Of a DNA stretch of 64,000 nucleotides, positions 17,046 through 25,739 are shown in pieces. The stretch is taken from assembly GCA_002339675.1 (NCBI GenBank), contig DDKB01000025.1:1-64000 (forward strand). Reading direction: 5' to 3'. Within the stretch, counting starts at the first letter, position 1, and each line of letters begins with the position of its first letter. A program made the position numbers and the translations under genes. This DNA is from Stutzerimonas stutzeri (lineage in GTDB: Bacteria; Pseudomonadota; Gammaproteobacteria; Pseudomonadales; Pseudomonadaceae). Below the pieces are notes generated by a model that worked only from the letters and a program-made list of their open reading frames with translations, was not told where the DNA came from and did no database searches.

Positions 17046-17648
17046 TCAGGGCCGCTGCAGCTGGAAGCGATCGCGAGTAAAGCTGTAATGGCTGCCACCC
17101 AGGCGCCCCACCAGATCGAGACGCGCAGCATCGATGCGGCCATCGCTGTCGAGGACCCGGTCGTCGATATGCGCCACGAGCACCTCGGCGAAGATCAGCT
17201 CGCAATTGGGCGACTGCGGCGGGTACGGCAGGATCTGCGCGACGCGGCATTCAAAGGCGACCGGCGCGCCGGCGACACGGGGCGCCTGGACCCGGCTGGA
17301 CGGCTCGCTGGCGATGCCGCAATGCTCGAACTCGCTGACGCCGTGGGCCAAAGCGGCCGCGGAGGCGTTCATCGCTTCGGCCTGGGCCGCGCTGACCAGC
17401 TGGACGACCAGCTCGCCGCTGTCATGCGCGTTGCGCGCAGTATCCTTGAGCGCGCCATCCTTGAGCCCAACGTTGATCAGCAGCGTTGCCGGGTTGCTGC
17501 TGATCACCTGGAAGAAGCTGAACGGGGCGAGATTGCTAACGCCTGCGGCCGAACGGGTCGAGACCCAGGCGATCGGGCGCGGGGTGATGGTCGAGGCCAG
17601 CCAGCGATAGGCCTCGACCGGCGACAGATTCGAAAAGTCGAGCTGCAT
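17046..17648 (-). CDS. flavin reductase-like / FMN-binding split-barrel protein
   Basis: A 200-residue protein of the flavin reductase-like family. The N-terminal pattern TPRPIAWVSTRSAAGVSNLAPFSFF is the hallmark FMN-contacting strand, followed by DTARNAHDSGELVVQLV. This subgroup includes DUF447/YcgN-like oxidoreductases rather than the reductase partner of a monooxygenase, and no oxygenase gene is near. It would reduce or bind FMN in the cytoplasm. GGGAA precedes the ATG. It stands alone between the lipoprotein gene and moxR, in the same direction as both. Confidence 0.8.
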   Translation of the reverse strand: MQLDFSNLSPVEAYRWLASTITPRPIAWVSTRSAAGVSNLAPFSFFQVISSNPATLLINVGLKDGALKDTARNAHDSGELVVQLVSAAQAEAMNASAAALAHGVSEFEHCGIASEPSSRVQAPRVAGAPVAFECRVAQILPYPPQSPNCELIFAEVLVAHIDDRVLDSDGRIDAARLDLVGRLGGSHYSFTRDRFQLQRP

Positions 17649-17721
17649 GGGGATTCCCGATATGGCGCCGGCAACGCCGGCCAGGCGAATGGGCAGCTCC
17701 GGACGGAGCCGCCCGTGGGGC

Positions 17722-18000
17722 TCAGCGTCCCGCGCGCGACTCGCGTAGGTAGAAACGGGCCTTCTTGGCCTTCTCGACGCAGCCCTTGTAACCCTCGAAC
17801 TGTTGCTGCGTCTTGGCGCCGGTCAGCAGCGCCATGGCTTTGGAATAGCTCACCGTCCCGGCGAAGCCTTCGGCTTCGGCAAGGCTCTGCTCTTCCCAGG
17901 CGGCGTTGAGCTGGGACGCGCAGTTGTCCCGATAAGCGGTTTTGGCGGCGCAGCCGGTCAGGGCGAACGCGAGTACGGACAAACAGATCAGCCTTTTCAT
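17722..18000 (-). CDS. small outer-membrane-type lipoprotein, unknown function
   Basis: A 92-residue secreted protein with a lipoprotein signal peptide: hydrophobic core at residues 4-13 and lipobox LTGC with Cys17. Residues after Cys are Ala-Ala-Lys, with no Asp at +2, so export to the outer membrane is expected. The mature part is short, charged and helical, with two further cysteines (Asn-Cys near 27, GCVEKAKK near 74) that could form a disulfide. A strong AGAGGGAAG site precedes the ATG. It lies 35 bp downstream of mnmH and may be co-transcribed. I do not recognise the family. Confidence 0.82.
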   Translation of the reverse strand: MKRLICLSVLAFALTGCAAKTAYRDNCASQLNAAWEEQSLAEAEGFAGTVSYSKAMALLTGAKTQQQFEGYKGCVEKAKKARFYLRESRAGR

Positions 18001-18035
18001 CTTGCTTCCCTCTAATGAACCTGCATGGACACTGC

Positions 18036-19142
18036 TCAGTGTTGCTTGCCTGCGCCACGTGCACGCAGGAATTCGACCACGGCATCCTGCTCGCCGGCGA
18101 ACAGGATGCGCTCGGCCTTGCTCTCGCGCTGGTAGGCATACATCGGATCGTAGTACTGCCGCAGCAATGTCTCGATCCAGCCACGATGCAGGTCGACCGC
18201 GCCGCGGCTGGCCTGCTCGGCCAATGCCTGGTTCATGATCGCCGCCAGGCGCTGATAGCACTCGCCACCGAGGCGCTTCTGGATATTGACCAGGCTTTGC
18301 TGCAAACGCTCAGCGAACGCAGCAAAACCGTCTTCGCCCTGCTCGGCGATGAATTCGGCGCAAAGGTCGATCACGTAATCCTTGAGGATGCGATCGACCC
18401 GGCCTTCGAAACTGTCTTCCAGCCAGACCAGCGGATAGCGCTGCATACCTTGGAACAAGGGCAGCGGGATCGAACACCGCCCCACCAGGCGCGCCTCGTC
18501 TTCGAGCACGAATTGCCGGGCACCGGCGGCCTGCATTTTCAGCAGCCGGATCGCCAAGGCATTCTCGAAATCGATTTGCACCGGCTGCGGCGTGGCGCGC
18601 TTGCCGAAGCTGGAACCGCGATGATTGGCAATGCCTTCCAGGTCGACGCCGTCGTCGAGCCGCGCCAGTACTTCGGTCTTGCCGGTACCGGTCAGTCCAC
18701 CCACAAGGATGAAATCATCGGTCGCGGCAGCCTGCTCCAGGGTCTCGAGGAGAAAATGACGCATCGCCTTGTAGCCGCCGACCACACGCGGGTATTCGAT
18801 GCCCGCTTCGGTCTTGAGCCACTGCTGGACCAGCTGCGAGCGCAGGCCGCCGCGGAAGCAGTACAGGTAGCCGTCCGGATGACGCCGGGCGAAGTCGGAC
18901 CAGGCCTGGATACGCTCGGCCTTGATCGCCCCGTTGACCAGGCGATGCCCCAGCTCGATGGCGGCCTGCTGGCCGTGCTGCTTGTAGCAGGTGCCGACCT
19001 TCTGCCGTTCCAGATCGTTCATCAGCGGCAGGTTGACCACGCCGGGAAACGCACCCTTGGCAAATTCCACCGGCGCGCGGGCGTCCATCATCGGGACGTC
19101 GTGCAGGAATAGTTCGCGGTAATTATCGGTATCGCCACGCAT
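18036..19142 (-). CDS. mnmH: MnmH/SelU: tRNA 2-selenouridine synthase
   Basis: A 368-residue enzyme that replaces sulfur by selenium at the wobble 5-substituted 2-thiouridine of tRNA-Glu, Lys and Gln, via geranylation. A rhodanese domain occupies residues 5-135 with catalytic Cys95 in CFRGGLRS; a P-loop domain follows with GLTGTGKT at 149-156. The start codon shares one base with the selD stop (TGATG), so selenophosphate synthase and its consumer are translationally coupled. No selA, selB or selC is visible in the window, consistent with a role in tRNA modification here. Confidence 0.95.
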   Translation of the reverse strand: MRGDTDNYRELFLHDVPMMDARAPVEFAKGAFPGVVNLPLMNDLERQKVGTCYKQHGQQAAIELGHRLVNGAIKAERIQAWSDFARRHPDGYLYCFRGGLRSQLVQQWLKTEAGIEYPRVVGGYKAMRHFLLETLEQAAATDDFILVGGLTGTGKTEVLARLDDGVDLEGIANHRGSSFGKRATPQPVQIDFENALAIRLLKMQAAGARQFVLEDEARLVGRCSIPLPLFQGMQRYPLVWLEDSFEGRVDRILKDYVIDLCAEFIAEQGEDGFAAFAERLQQSLVNIQKRLGGECYQRLAAIMNQALAEQASRGAVDLHRGWIETLLRQYYDPMYAYQRESKAERILFAGEQDAVVEFLRARGAGKQH

Positions 19143-20176
19143 CAGAACACCTCGACGGCGTAGCGGTCGGCAGCCACCAGTTCGCCGATCGGCTCGAGCG
19201 CCAGGCCAAGCTCCTTTGCCACCGCCAGGAACGCCGGTTCACCTTCGGGCGCCACCGCCACCAGCAGGCCGCCGCTGGTCTGCGGGTCGCACAGCAGCTG
19301 CTTTTGCGCGTCGTCGAGCGGGGCGATGCGCTCGCCGTAGCTGTCGAAGTTGCGCCCGGTGCCGCCCGGCACGCAGCCCTGCGCCAGGTAATGCTCGACC
19401 GAGGCAAGCCGCGGCACGCGCGCGTAGTCGAGACGCGCGGTCAGGCCACTGCCATCGGCCATCTCGACCAGGTGGCCGAGCAGCCCGAACCCGGTGACGT
19501 CAGTCATCGCCCGGACGCCATCCAGCTTGCCGAAGTGACTGCCTGGCGTGTTCAGGGTGCACATCCAGTCACGCGCCAGCCCGACATCCTCGGCGCGCAG
19601 CTTGGCGTGCTTTTCGGCCGTGGTGAGAATGCCGATTCCCAGTGGCTTGGTCAGGTAGAGCCTGCATCCGAGGGTGGCCGTGTCGTTGCGCTTCATCTGC
19701 TTGCGGTTGACCAGTCCCGTCACCGCCAGACCGAAGATCGGCTCGGGGGCATCGATGGAATGGCCGCCCGCCAGGGGAATGCCCGCAGCGTCGCAGACGG
19801 CCCGGCCACCGGCGATGACGTCCCGGGCGACTTCCGGCGGCAGTACGTTGACCGGCCAGCCGAGGATGGCGATGGCCATCAGCGGGTCGCCGCCCATGGC
19901 GTAGATGTCGCTGATCGCGTTGGTCGCGGCGATGCGACCGAAGTCGAAGGGGTCATCGACGATGGGCATGAAGAAATCGGTGGTGGACACCACGCCCCGC
20001 TCTTCGTCGATGCCGTAGACCGCGGCGTCGTCGCGCGAGGCATTGCCGACCCACAGGCGGGGGTCGAGGTGCTGCGCGCCACTGCCGGCCAGGATGACGT
20101 CCAGCACCCTGGGCGAGATCTTGCAGCCGCAGCCGGCACCATGACTGTATTGCGTGAGGCGTATGGGTTCGCTCAT
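19142..20176 (-). CDS. selD: SelD: selenide, water dikinase (selenophosphate synthase)
   Basis: A 344-residue ATP-dependent enzyme making selenophosphate from selenide. The N-terminal GAGCGCK motif gives catalytic Cys16 and Lys19 (Cys17/Lys20 in E. coli). DDAAVY, STTDFFMPIVDDPFDFG and GGHSIDAPEP are conserved ATP/Mg regions. The active-site position is Cys, not selenocysteine, so no in-frame UGA is needed. The ATG at 20176 gives the family N-terminus MSEPIRLTQYSHGAGCG; the 27 in-frame codons upstream are not homologous. It leads a two-gene operon with mnmH and diverges from the patatin-like gene. Confidence 0.96.
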   Translation of the reverse strand: MSEPIRLTQYSHGAGCGCKISPRVLDVILAGSGAQHLDPRLWVGNASRDDAAVYGIDEERGVVSTTDFFMPIVDDPFDFGRIAATNAISDIYAMGGDPLMAIAILGWPVNVLPPEVARDVIAGGRAVCDAAGIPLAGGHSIDAPEPIFGLAVTGLVNRKQMKRNDTATLGCRLYLTKPLGIGILTTAEKHAKLRAEDVGLARDWMCTLNTPGSHFGKLDGVRAMTDVTGFGLLGHLVEMADGSGLTARLDYARVPRLASVEHYLAQGCVPGGTGRNFDSYGERIAPLDDAQKQLLCDPQTSGGLLVAVAPEGEPAFLAVAKELGLALEPIGELVAADRYAVEVF

Positions 20177-20348
20177 CTGGAGGGTTCTCGCGACGCAGGC
20201 AAAACGGGCGGCGATTGTAGCAAAGGCTGGCCGGCGCCACGCCTTGCCATCGCGCACGACCTGGCCGCAACCAACTTGCGTGCGGCTTTGGACTTGAAGC
20301 TTCCGGCCCGAAGCTCGAAGCTACACCGATCGTCACAGGGAGATTTGC

Positions 20349-21338
20349 ATGGGCAACAAGGTTGCGCTGGTACTGGGCTCGGGAGGCGCGCGCGGCTACG
20401 CGCACATCGGCGTTATCGAGGAACTGCTGAACCGTGGCTATGAGATCAGTTGCATCGCTGGCTGCTCGATGGGCGCGGTGATCGGCGGCATCTACGCGGC
20501 CGGCAAGCTGGACGAGTACCGCGAATGGATCGAAAGCCTCGACTACTTCGACATGCTGCGACTGGTGGACCCCAGCTTCAGCCTGGGCGCCATCCGCGGC
20601 GAGAAGATCTTCGGCCGGATCCGCGAGATGCTGGGCAGCATCAACATCGAGGACCTGCCGATCCCCTTCACCGCGGTGGCGGCCGACCTGACCAACCAGC
20701 AGGAAATCTGGTTCCAGGAGGGCAATCTGGAACTGGCCATGCGCGCCTCGGCCGCCATCCCGAGCCTGTTCACGCCGGTCAAGCAGGGCAACCGGATGCT
20801 GGTGGACGGCGGGATTCTCAACCCGCTGCCGATCGTCCCGGTGGTCTCCAGCCACAGCGACATCATCATTGCGGTCAACCTCAACGGCAACAACCACCGC
20901 CGCTATCCCTTGCCGGAGGTGATCCGCCCGGGGCGCTTCGACGCGATGGTCAGCTCGATCAGCTCGCACATTCCGTTCTGGCGCACCAAGGGCCTGGACG
21001 AACAGATCGCCGCCATCGAGGGGCCGGAAGGGGCAGGTGTCGACGCCCAGCCGCCTGCGGCGCCCCTCGGCCAGCACGCACCCAAGTCGGCCGAGGGTTC
21101 CATGGTGGTGGACGTCGCCGGCCCCGCCTCGTTGCTGGAGCTGATCAACCAGAGCTTCGAGGTGATGCAGTCCTCGCTGACGCAGTACAAGATCGCCGGC
21201 TACCCGCCGAACGTGCTGATCAACATTCCCAAGCGCGCCTGCCGCTTTTACGAGTTCTACAAGGCACCCGAGCTGATCAAGCTGGGCAGGCTGGTCGCCA
21301 GCGACGCGCTGGACCGCTACGAAGAAGAACAGCAGTAG
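20349..21338 (+). CDS. rssA: RssA-like patatin phospholipase family protein
   Basis: A 329-residue cytoplasmic patatin-like hydrolase. The oxyanion loop GSGGARG is at 10-16, the nucleophile Ser40 is in GCSMG and the catalytic Asp153 is in DGG, the Ser-Asp dyad of the family. The domain ends near residue 225; the remaining part is helical and Pro/Ala-interrupted around 225-255. It resembles E. coli RssA (partner gene of rssB), although no rssB is adjacent. Substrate is unknown. The ATG is preceded by AGGGAG. Confidence 0.88.
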   Translation: MGNKVALVLGSGGARGYAHIGVIEELLNRGYEISCIAGCSMGAVIGGIYAAGKLDEYREWIESLDYFDMLRLVDPSFSLGAIRGEKIFGRIREMLGSINIEDLPIPFTAVAADLTNQQEIWFQEGNLELAMRASAAIPSLFTPVKQGNRMLVDGGILNPLPIVPVVSSHSDIIIAVNLNGNNHRRYPLPEVIRPGRFDAMVSSISSHIPFWRTKGLDEQIAAIEGPEGAGVDAQPPAAPLGQHAPKSAEGSMVVDVAGPASLLELINQSFEVMQSSLTQYKIAGYPPNVLINIPKRACRFYEFYKAPELIKLGRLVASDALDRYEEEQQ

Positions 21339-21348
21339 CGCGGCGCCC

Positions 21349-22425
21349 TCAGTCCGGCTGGCTGCCCGGCAAGCGGCCCGGTGCGGCCACCTCCGGCACT
21401 GCCTTGAGCAACCAGTCGCCGAGCAGGCTGTAGGCGACGGCCAGTAGCGTGGGCCCGAGGAACAGGCCCATGAAGCCGAACGCCAGCACGCCGCCGAACA
21501 CGCCCAGCAGCACGACCACCAGCGGCAGGTTGCCGCCGCGGCTGATCAGGTAGGGCTTGAGCACGTTGTCCACGCCACTGATCACGAACATGCCCCATAT
21601 ACCGAGGAAGATTGCCATGCCGTACTGGCCCTGCCACGCGAGCCAGGCCGTGGCCGGCCCCCAGACCAGCGGCGGCACCATCAGGAAACTGAATGCGAAG
21701 GTCAGCAAGCCGAGGATCAGCGCACCGGGAATCCCGGCGATGCTGAAGCCGATGTACGCCAGCAGGGCCTGGGCGGCGGCGGTACCGATCACGCCGTTGA
21801 CCACGCGCTGCACCGTCCCGGCGACCAGTTCCAGATAATGGTCGGCGCGGTCGCCGATCAGCCGGTGCAGCAGGCTGTGCACGAAGGCCGCCAGCTTCGG
21901 CCCATCGCGGTAGAAGAAGAACACCAGGATCAGGCTGAGCGCCAGCTCCAGCATGCCGCCACCGACCCGCGCACTGCGCACCAGCAACCAATTGCCGACC
22001 TGCCCGATATAGGGCCGGATGGTGGCGAAGAAGGCAGTGCCTTGCTCGTCCAGGGTGTACCAGAGCGCCAGCAACCGATCGCCCACCAGCGGCACGTCAT
22101 CGAGCCAGGTCGGCGGCTCCGGCAGGCCTTGCATCTGCAGGCTGTGGACCAGCACGTTCACTTCACGCACCTGGTCGGCGATGTTGAAACCGAGCCACAC
22201 CAGCGGCACGGCGACGAGCACCATCCAGCCGAAGGTCAACAGCGTCGCCGCGAGGGTCGAGTTGCCCTTCAGCCAACGGGTCAGCACGCGCATGACCGGC
22301 CAGCTGGCAAAGGCCAGTACGGCCGCCCAGAACAGCGCCGAGGCGAAGGGAGCCAGCACCCACACACAGGCGCCGAGCAGCACCAGGAGCAGGATCTGCA
22401 CTAGCAGACGATCGTTGTTGCGCAT
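21349..22425 (-). CDS. AI-2E/PerM family membrane transporter
   Basis: A 358-residue membrane protein with about eight helices: pairs near residues 8-45, 58-82, a cluster at 150-175, and several between 205 and 335. The central soluble segment and the later GIPGALILGLLTFAFSFLMVP-type region are typical of the AI-2E transporter family (PerM, YdiK, TqsA). Transport of AI-2 is shown only for some members, others may move ions, so the function is not assigned. The ATG at 22425 was chosen over an upstream frame extension lacking membrane pattern. It ends 10 bp from the convergent patatin-like gene. Confidence 0.87.
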   Translation of the reverse strand: MRNNDRLLVQILLLVLLGACVWVLAPFASALFWAAVLAFASWPVMRVLTRWLKGNSTLAATLLTFGWMVLVAVPLVWLGFNIADQVREVNVLVHSLQMQGLPEPPTWLDDVPLVGDRLLALWYTLDEQGTAFFATIRPYIGQVGNWLLVRSARVGGGMLELALSLILVFFFYRDGPKLAAFVHSLLHRLIGDRADHYLELVAGTVQRVVNGVIGTAAAQALLAYIGFSIAGIPGALILGLLTFAFSFLMVPPLVWGPATAWLAWQGQYGMAIFLGIWGMFVISGVDNVLKPYLISRGGNLPLVVVLLGVFGGVLAFGFMGLFLGPTLLAVAYSLLGDWLLKAVPEVAAPGRLPGSQPD

Positions 22426-22504
22426 CGGATTACCTATGCAGAGATGCGGTACGCCTTGAGCCAGGCGTACCCGGAAGATGGCTATTGCAGTCTGAAACGG
22501 GACG

Positions 22505-23320
22505 CTAGCGCAACAGCTCGATGCGCAGGCCATCCTCGTCGGTGACCTCGGCATCAAGCCGGCGCGCCTTGATCCGCTCGCCGGTCAGCGCCTCGTGCCA
22601 GGCCGCCGCCCCCTTGCCTCGCAGCAGCACGCGTATGGTGCTGTCGAGCCGCAGCACATCGGCCAGCACGGCGCCCCACTCGGCCGTCGGCACGGGCGGC
22701 AATCGTGGTAGCCAGAGCTCGCCGGTACTCTTGAGCTGCCGCAGCAGCGTCGCCGAACTCGGCAGGATGACGCCGAGCGGCGCATTCGGCGTGAACCGCT
22801 CGACATGCAGGTAGGGCCGACCGTTGCCACGGGTGATGCCATACAGCGCCATCAGGCGATCGCTGTCGCCCGGCAGGCGCGCCAGCAGGTAGGCCTGCCG
22901 CGCGTCCGGCCCGTAGAGAGTGGAACGCTGGAAGACCTCGTTGGCCCACAGGCTGCTGGAGCCGCAGTCGCGGGCTTCGCACCAGAACAGCAGTTCGGCG
23001 CCCTGCTCGAGCAAGCGGTTGCGTGCACCCTCGAACGCCTCGATGCCGGTATGGCTGTCCGGCAAGCGATAGGTGATCGCAGTCAGCTCCCCCGCCGCAC
23101 TGATCTGCGCGCTCATGCGCAGCCGGCCACTGATGCGGCGGATCGAGTCCAGCGGATAGATTCGTTCGTGCACAGGCTGCGACTTGAACGCGACGATCTC
23201 GGCCTGGGGATAGCGCGGCAATTCGACGAAATCCTCACTGCCGGTCACGTCCGCGGCGCCCGCCGCTCGGGTGAGCAGCGCCAGCACGCCGACCGACAGC
23301 ACGCGCAGCAGGCGGCTCAC
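22505..23320 (-). CDS. DUF4892 family exported protein
   Basis: A 271-residue periplasmic protein starting at a GTG with GGTGA seven bases upstream, which puts a clean signal peptide (SRLLRVLSVGVLALLTRAAGA) at the N-terminus. An ATG 18 codons earlier would add a charged, histidine-rich leader and is less likely. The mature part begins DVTGSEDFVELPRYPQAEIV and continues with HERIYPLDSIRRISGRLRM, features I associate with DUF4892 of pseudomonads; a C-terminal part could be OmpA-like but I cannot confirm that. Function is unknown. It lies 79 bp upstream of the AI-2E-type gene in the same direction. Confidence 0.78.
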   Translation of the reverse strand: MSRLLRVLSVGVLALLTRAAGAADVTGSEDFVELPRYPQAEIVAFKSQPVHERIYPLDSIRRISGRLRMSAQISAAGELTAITYRLPDSHTGIEAFEGARNRLLEQGAELLFWCEARDCGSSSLWANEVFQRSTLYGPDARQAYLLARLPGDSDRLMALYGITRGNGRPYLHVERFTPNAPLGVILPSSATLLRQLKSTGELWLPRLPPVPTAEWGAVLADVLRLDSTIRVLLRGKGAAAWHEALTGERIKARRLDAEVTDEDGLRIELLR

Positions 23321-23486
23321 GGGATCACCCGATAGAGGGCGATGGGGTCGGGGCAGGACGTGACGGTGGGGCAAAGACTCATTACGGCGTGGTTCCTGTG
23401 CGGCGATGCGCCAGCGTCACCAGTTGGTCCGGGCAAGTCAAGCAAGGCTTTGCGACAGATTCTTGCCGCCGCCCCGCGTCGCGCGG

Positions 23487-24344
23487 TCAGCCGGCGAACG
23501 CGGGGTTGAATACGGCGGCGACCGCCTGCGCGCCGGCTTCGGAATCCAGGTGCAGGTGATGACCGCCCGGCAGACGGTGCAGGGCGAAGGGCATCCGCTC
23601 GACCAGTTCGGCCATCGCCGGCTGGGTCAGCAGACCCTGCTGCGCCAGCACCAGGCTCGCGGGACAGGCCACCCGGTCGACGAACGCCAGGGCATGGGCG
23701 CGGCTCAGGCGCATCGGCGATGGCAGCATCAGCCGCGCATCGGTGCGCCAGGTGTAGCCGCCAGGGACAGGCATCAGTCCGCGCTCGGCCAGCCGCTCGG
23801 CGGCCTCATGGCTGACGGCGCCCACCCCTTTCATGCGCGCCGCGACCGCCTGCTCGAAGCTGGCATAGACCGGCTTGCGCTTGTCGTCGACCTTCAGCAG
23901 CGCCTGCAGCGACTCGCCGAGCTTTTGCGGCGCCGTGTCGGCTTCACCGGTGTAGGGAATCACCCCGTCGATCAGGGCCAGGCGCTCAATGCGCGCCGGC
24001 ATCGCCCCGGCAAGCAGGACCGAGACGATGGCGCCCATCGAATGCCCGAGCAGGGAAAAGCGCTCCCAGCCGAACTGCGCCGCGGCCTGCAGGACATCGT
24101 GCGCGTAATCCCAGATGTGGTAGGCCGCCCCGAGCGGACGGTGATCCGAATGGCCGTGCCCCGGCAGGTCGAGTGCGACGATGCGCACGCCTTCAAGCAG
24201 CGGTGCGAGGCGCGAAAAGGTCGCCGCGTTATCCAGCCAGCCATGCAAGGCAATGACCGGTCGACCGCTCTCGGGGCCGTACAGGTGGGCCGCCAGTTCG
24301 ATGTGCGGCAGTTTAAGGCGGACTTCCTCGAAGACGATGCTCAT
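23487..24344 (-). CDS. alpha/beta hydrolase, second of a tandem pair
   Basis: A 285-residue alpha/beta-fold hydrolase with HGWLDN oxyanion motif (34-39), PGHGHS (61-66), the nucleophile Ser102 in GHSMG and a late PGGHHLHLDS segment supplying the catalytic His. No signal peptide is visible, so it acts in the cytoplasm. Its ATG overlaps the upstream hydrolase stop codon by 4 bp (ATGA), implying coupled synthesis. The frame remains open upstream inside the neighbour, which is shadow. The substrate is unknown; esterase, lipase and C-C hydrolase activities are all possible for this fold. Confidence 0.88.
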   Translation of the reverse strand: MSIVFEEVRLKLPHIELAAHLYGPESGRPVIALHGWLDNAATFSRLAPLLEGVRIVALDLPGHGHSDHRPLGAAYHIWDYAHDVLQAAAQFGWERFSLLGHSMGAIVSVLLAGAMPARIERLALIDGVIPYTGEADTAPQKLGESLQALLKVDDKRKPVYASFEQAVAARMKGVGAVSHEAAERLAERGLMPVPGGYTWRTDARLMLPSPMRLSRAHALAFVDRVACPASLVLAQQGLLTQPAMAELVERMPFALHRLPGGHHLHLDSEAGAQAVAAVFNPAFAG

Positions 24345-25147
24345 GCGGCGCCCCTGTGCAGGCGCTGATCCCAGCGCGTAAACAGCGACCGGAGCAGGTC
24401 GGCGGTCTCGTCCGGACGCTCCAGGGGGAACATATGGCCGCCCGGCAGCGTATGCGCCTCGCCATGGGCGACCAGCCGCAGCAGGAACAGGTGATGAGGC
24501 AGCACTACCTCGCTTTCCCGGCCGCGCACTACGGCAAGCGGAATCTTCAGGGCATGGGGCCAGCCGGGCGTCACGTGGGGCACGCTGCGGTAGATGCGGA
24601 TCTCGGTATCCGGATCGAAGCGCAACCGCACGCCCTGCCCGTTCGGCTCGAGGCCATGCTCGAGGTAGGCATCCAGGCAGTCCGGGTCGAACGCACGAAA
24701 CAGCGCCTTGTCGGCGAAATAGCGCCGCGCCTCCTCCACCCCGCTGAAGGCTTCGCGGCGCCCGAGGGTACGCCCGGCAGGCGTGAGCCGGTCGATGAAG
24801 CCCAGGCGCTTGGCAGCCCAGATGAGCGTCTGGTCGAGCCAGGTAGGCATCGGCGAATCGAGCATGACCACGCCACGGTAGTAGTCCGGACGCTGCAGGG
24901 CGGCGTGGTAGTGGAGCATGCCACCCAGCGAGTGACCCACGCCCCAGACCGGCTCGCCCAGCCCGTCCAGCTGTTCGAGCAGCTCCTGCACCAGGTTCTG
25001 CCAATTGTCGTCGACCGGGAAGCGCGGATCGTGCCCGTGCCGGTCGAGATAGGTGACGGCATAGTCGGGAGCCAGGCGGTCGAACAGCTTGCGATAGGTC
25101 GCCGAGGGAAAGCCGTTGGCGTGGGCGAAGAACAAGTGCTGGGTCAT
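24341..25147 (-). CDS. alpha/beta hydrolase, first of a tandem pair
   Basis: A 268-residue hydrolase. HANGFPSATY near the start is the HG-type oxyanion element, DRHGHDPRF follows, the nucleophile Ser73 lies in GHSLGG, and PGGHMFPLERP near residue 240 gives the catalytic His. The N-terminus starts directly with the fold, so it is cytoplasmic. The RBS before the ATG is weak, and an in-frame upstream extension through the 104-bp gap is possible but unlikely. It shares only the fold and general motifs with the following hydrolase, so the pair is not a recent duplication. Confidence 0.87.
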   Translation of the reverse strand: MTQHLFFAHANGFPSATYRKLFDRLAPDYAVTYLDRHGHDPRFPVDDNWQNLVQELLEQLDGLGEPVWGVGHSLGGMLHYHAALQRPDYYRGVVMLDSPMPTWLDQTLIWAAKRLGFIDRLTPAGRTLGRREAFSGVEEARRYFADKALFRAFDPDCLDAYLEHGLEPNGQGVRLRFDPDTEIRIYRSVPHVTPGWPHALKIPLAVVRGRESEVVLPHHLFLLRLVAHGEAHTLPGGHMFPLERPDETADLLRSLFTRWDQRLHRGAA

Positions 25148-25251
25148 GGGTGCATGCGGCCGAAGAAAAGTCAGCCATTGTCTGGTCCGCACCCGTCGAC
25201 GGCAATTGGCCGCAGGGGCAGAACCGAAGGCAGTCCTGCCAAACGAGACGG

Positions 25252-25707
25252 CTAGCTGGTCTCGACGCGGCGCGGGCTGGTTTCGCCGAGGGGCACGACG
25301 GCCACCGTCAGTCGCGAGATACAGCTGAGCCTGCCATCGTCGCCGGCCAGGCGGATGTCCCAGACATGGCTGGAGCGCCCAAGATGCACCGGCCGGCATA
25401 CCGCCGTGACACGACCGCTGCGCAAGGCGCGGATGTGGTTGGCATTGACCTCGAGGCCGACACAATAGAACCGGTTGGGATCGATGCATTGGTAACTCGC
25501 CATCGAGCCCACGGTTTCGGCCAGCACTACGGATGCGCCGCCATGCAGCAGGCCGTAGGGCTGGTGGGTGCGCGAGTCGACAACCATGCTGGCGGTCAGC
25601 GAGTCGTCATCGACAGCCTCGAAGCGGATGTCGAGCAGTTCGACAATGGTGTTCTGGCGGTTGGCGTTGAGTTGTTCCAGGTCAGGGGCGCGATGCCAGA
25701 TGCTCAC
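25252..25707 (-). CDS. hotdog thioesterase, YdiI/MenI-like
   Basis: A 151-residue hotdog-fold thioesterase. The HQPYGLLHGGASVVLAE block contains the catalytic Glu64 that lines up with Glu63 of E. coli YdiI, and GLEVNANHIRAL and RLSCISRLT also match that protein. E. coli YdiI hydrolyses DHNA-CoA in menaquinone synthesis, but pseudomonads use ubiquinone, so here it is more likely a broad aryl- or acyl-CoA thioesterase. It sits 32 bp after sixA in the gpsA run. Confidence 0.88.
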   Translation of the reverse strand: MSIWHRAPDLEQLNANRQNTIVELLDIRFEAVDDDSLTASMVVDSRTHQPYGLLHGGASVVLAETVGSMASYQCIDPNRFYCVGLEVNANHIRALRSGRVTAVCRPVHLGRSSHVWDIRLAGDDGRLSCISRLTVAVVPLGETSPRRVETS

Positions 25708-25739
25708 GTAACGGTCTCCAGGTCAGGAATGAGGCGGGT

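Noticed and set aside
19142..20176. Selenocysteine-containing SelD
   Set aside because: The active-site residue is encoded by a Cys codon and there is no in-frame UGA.
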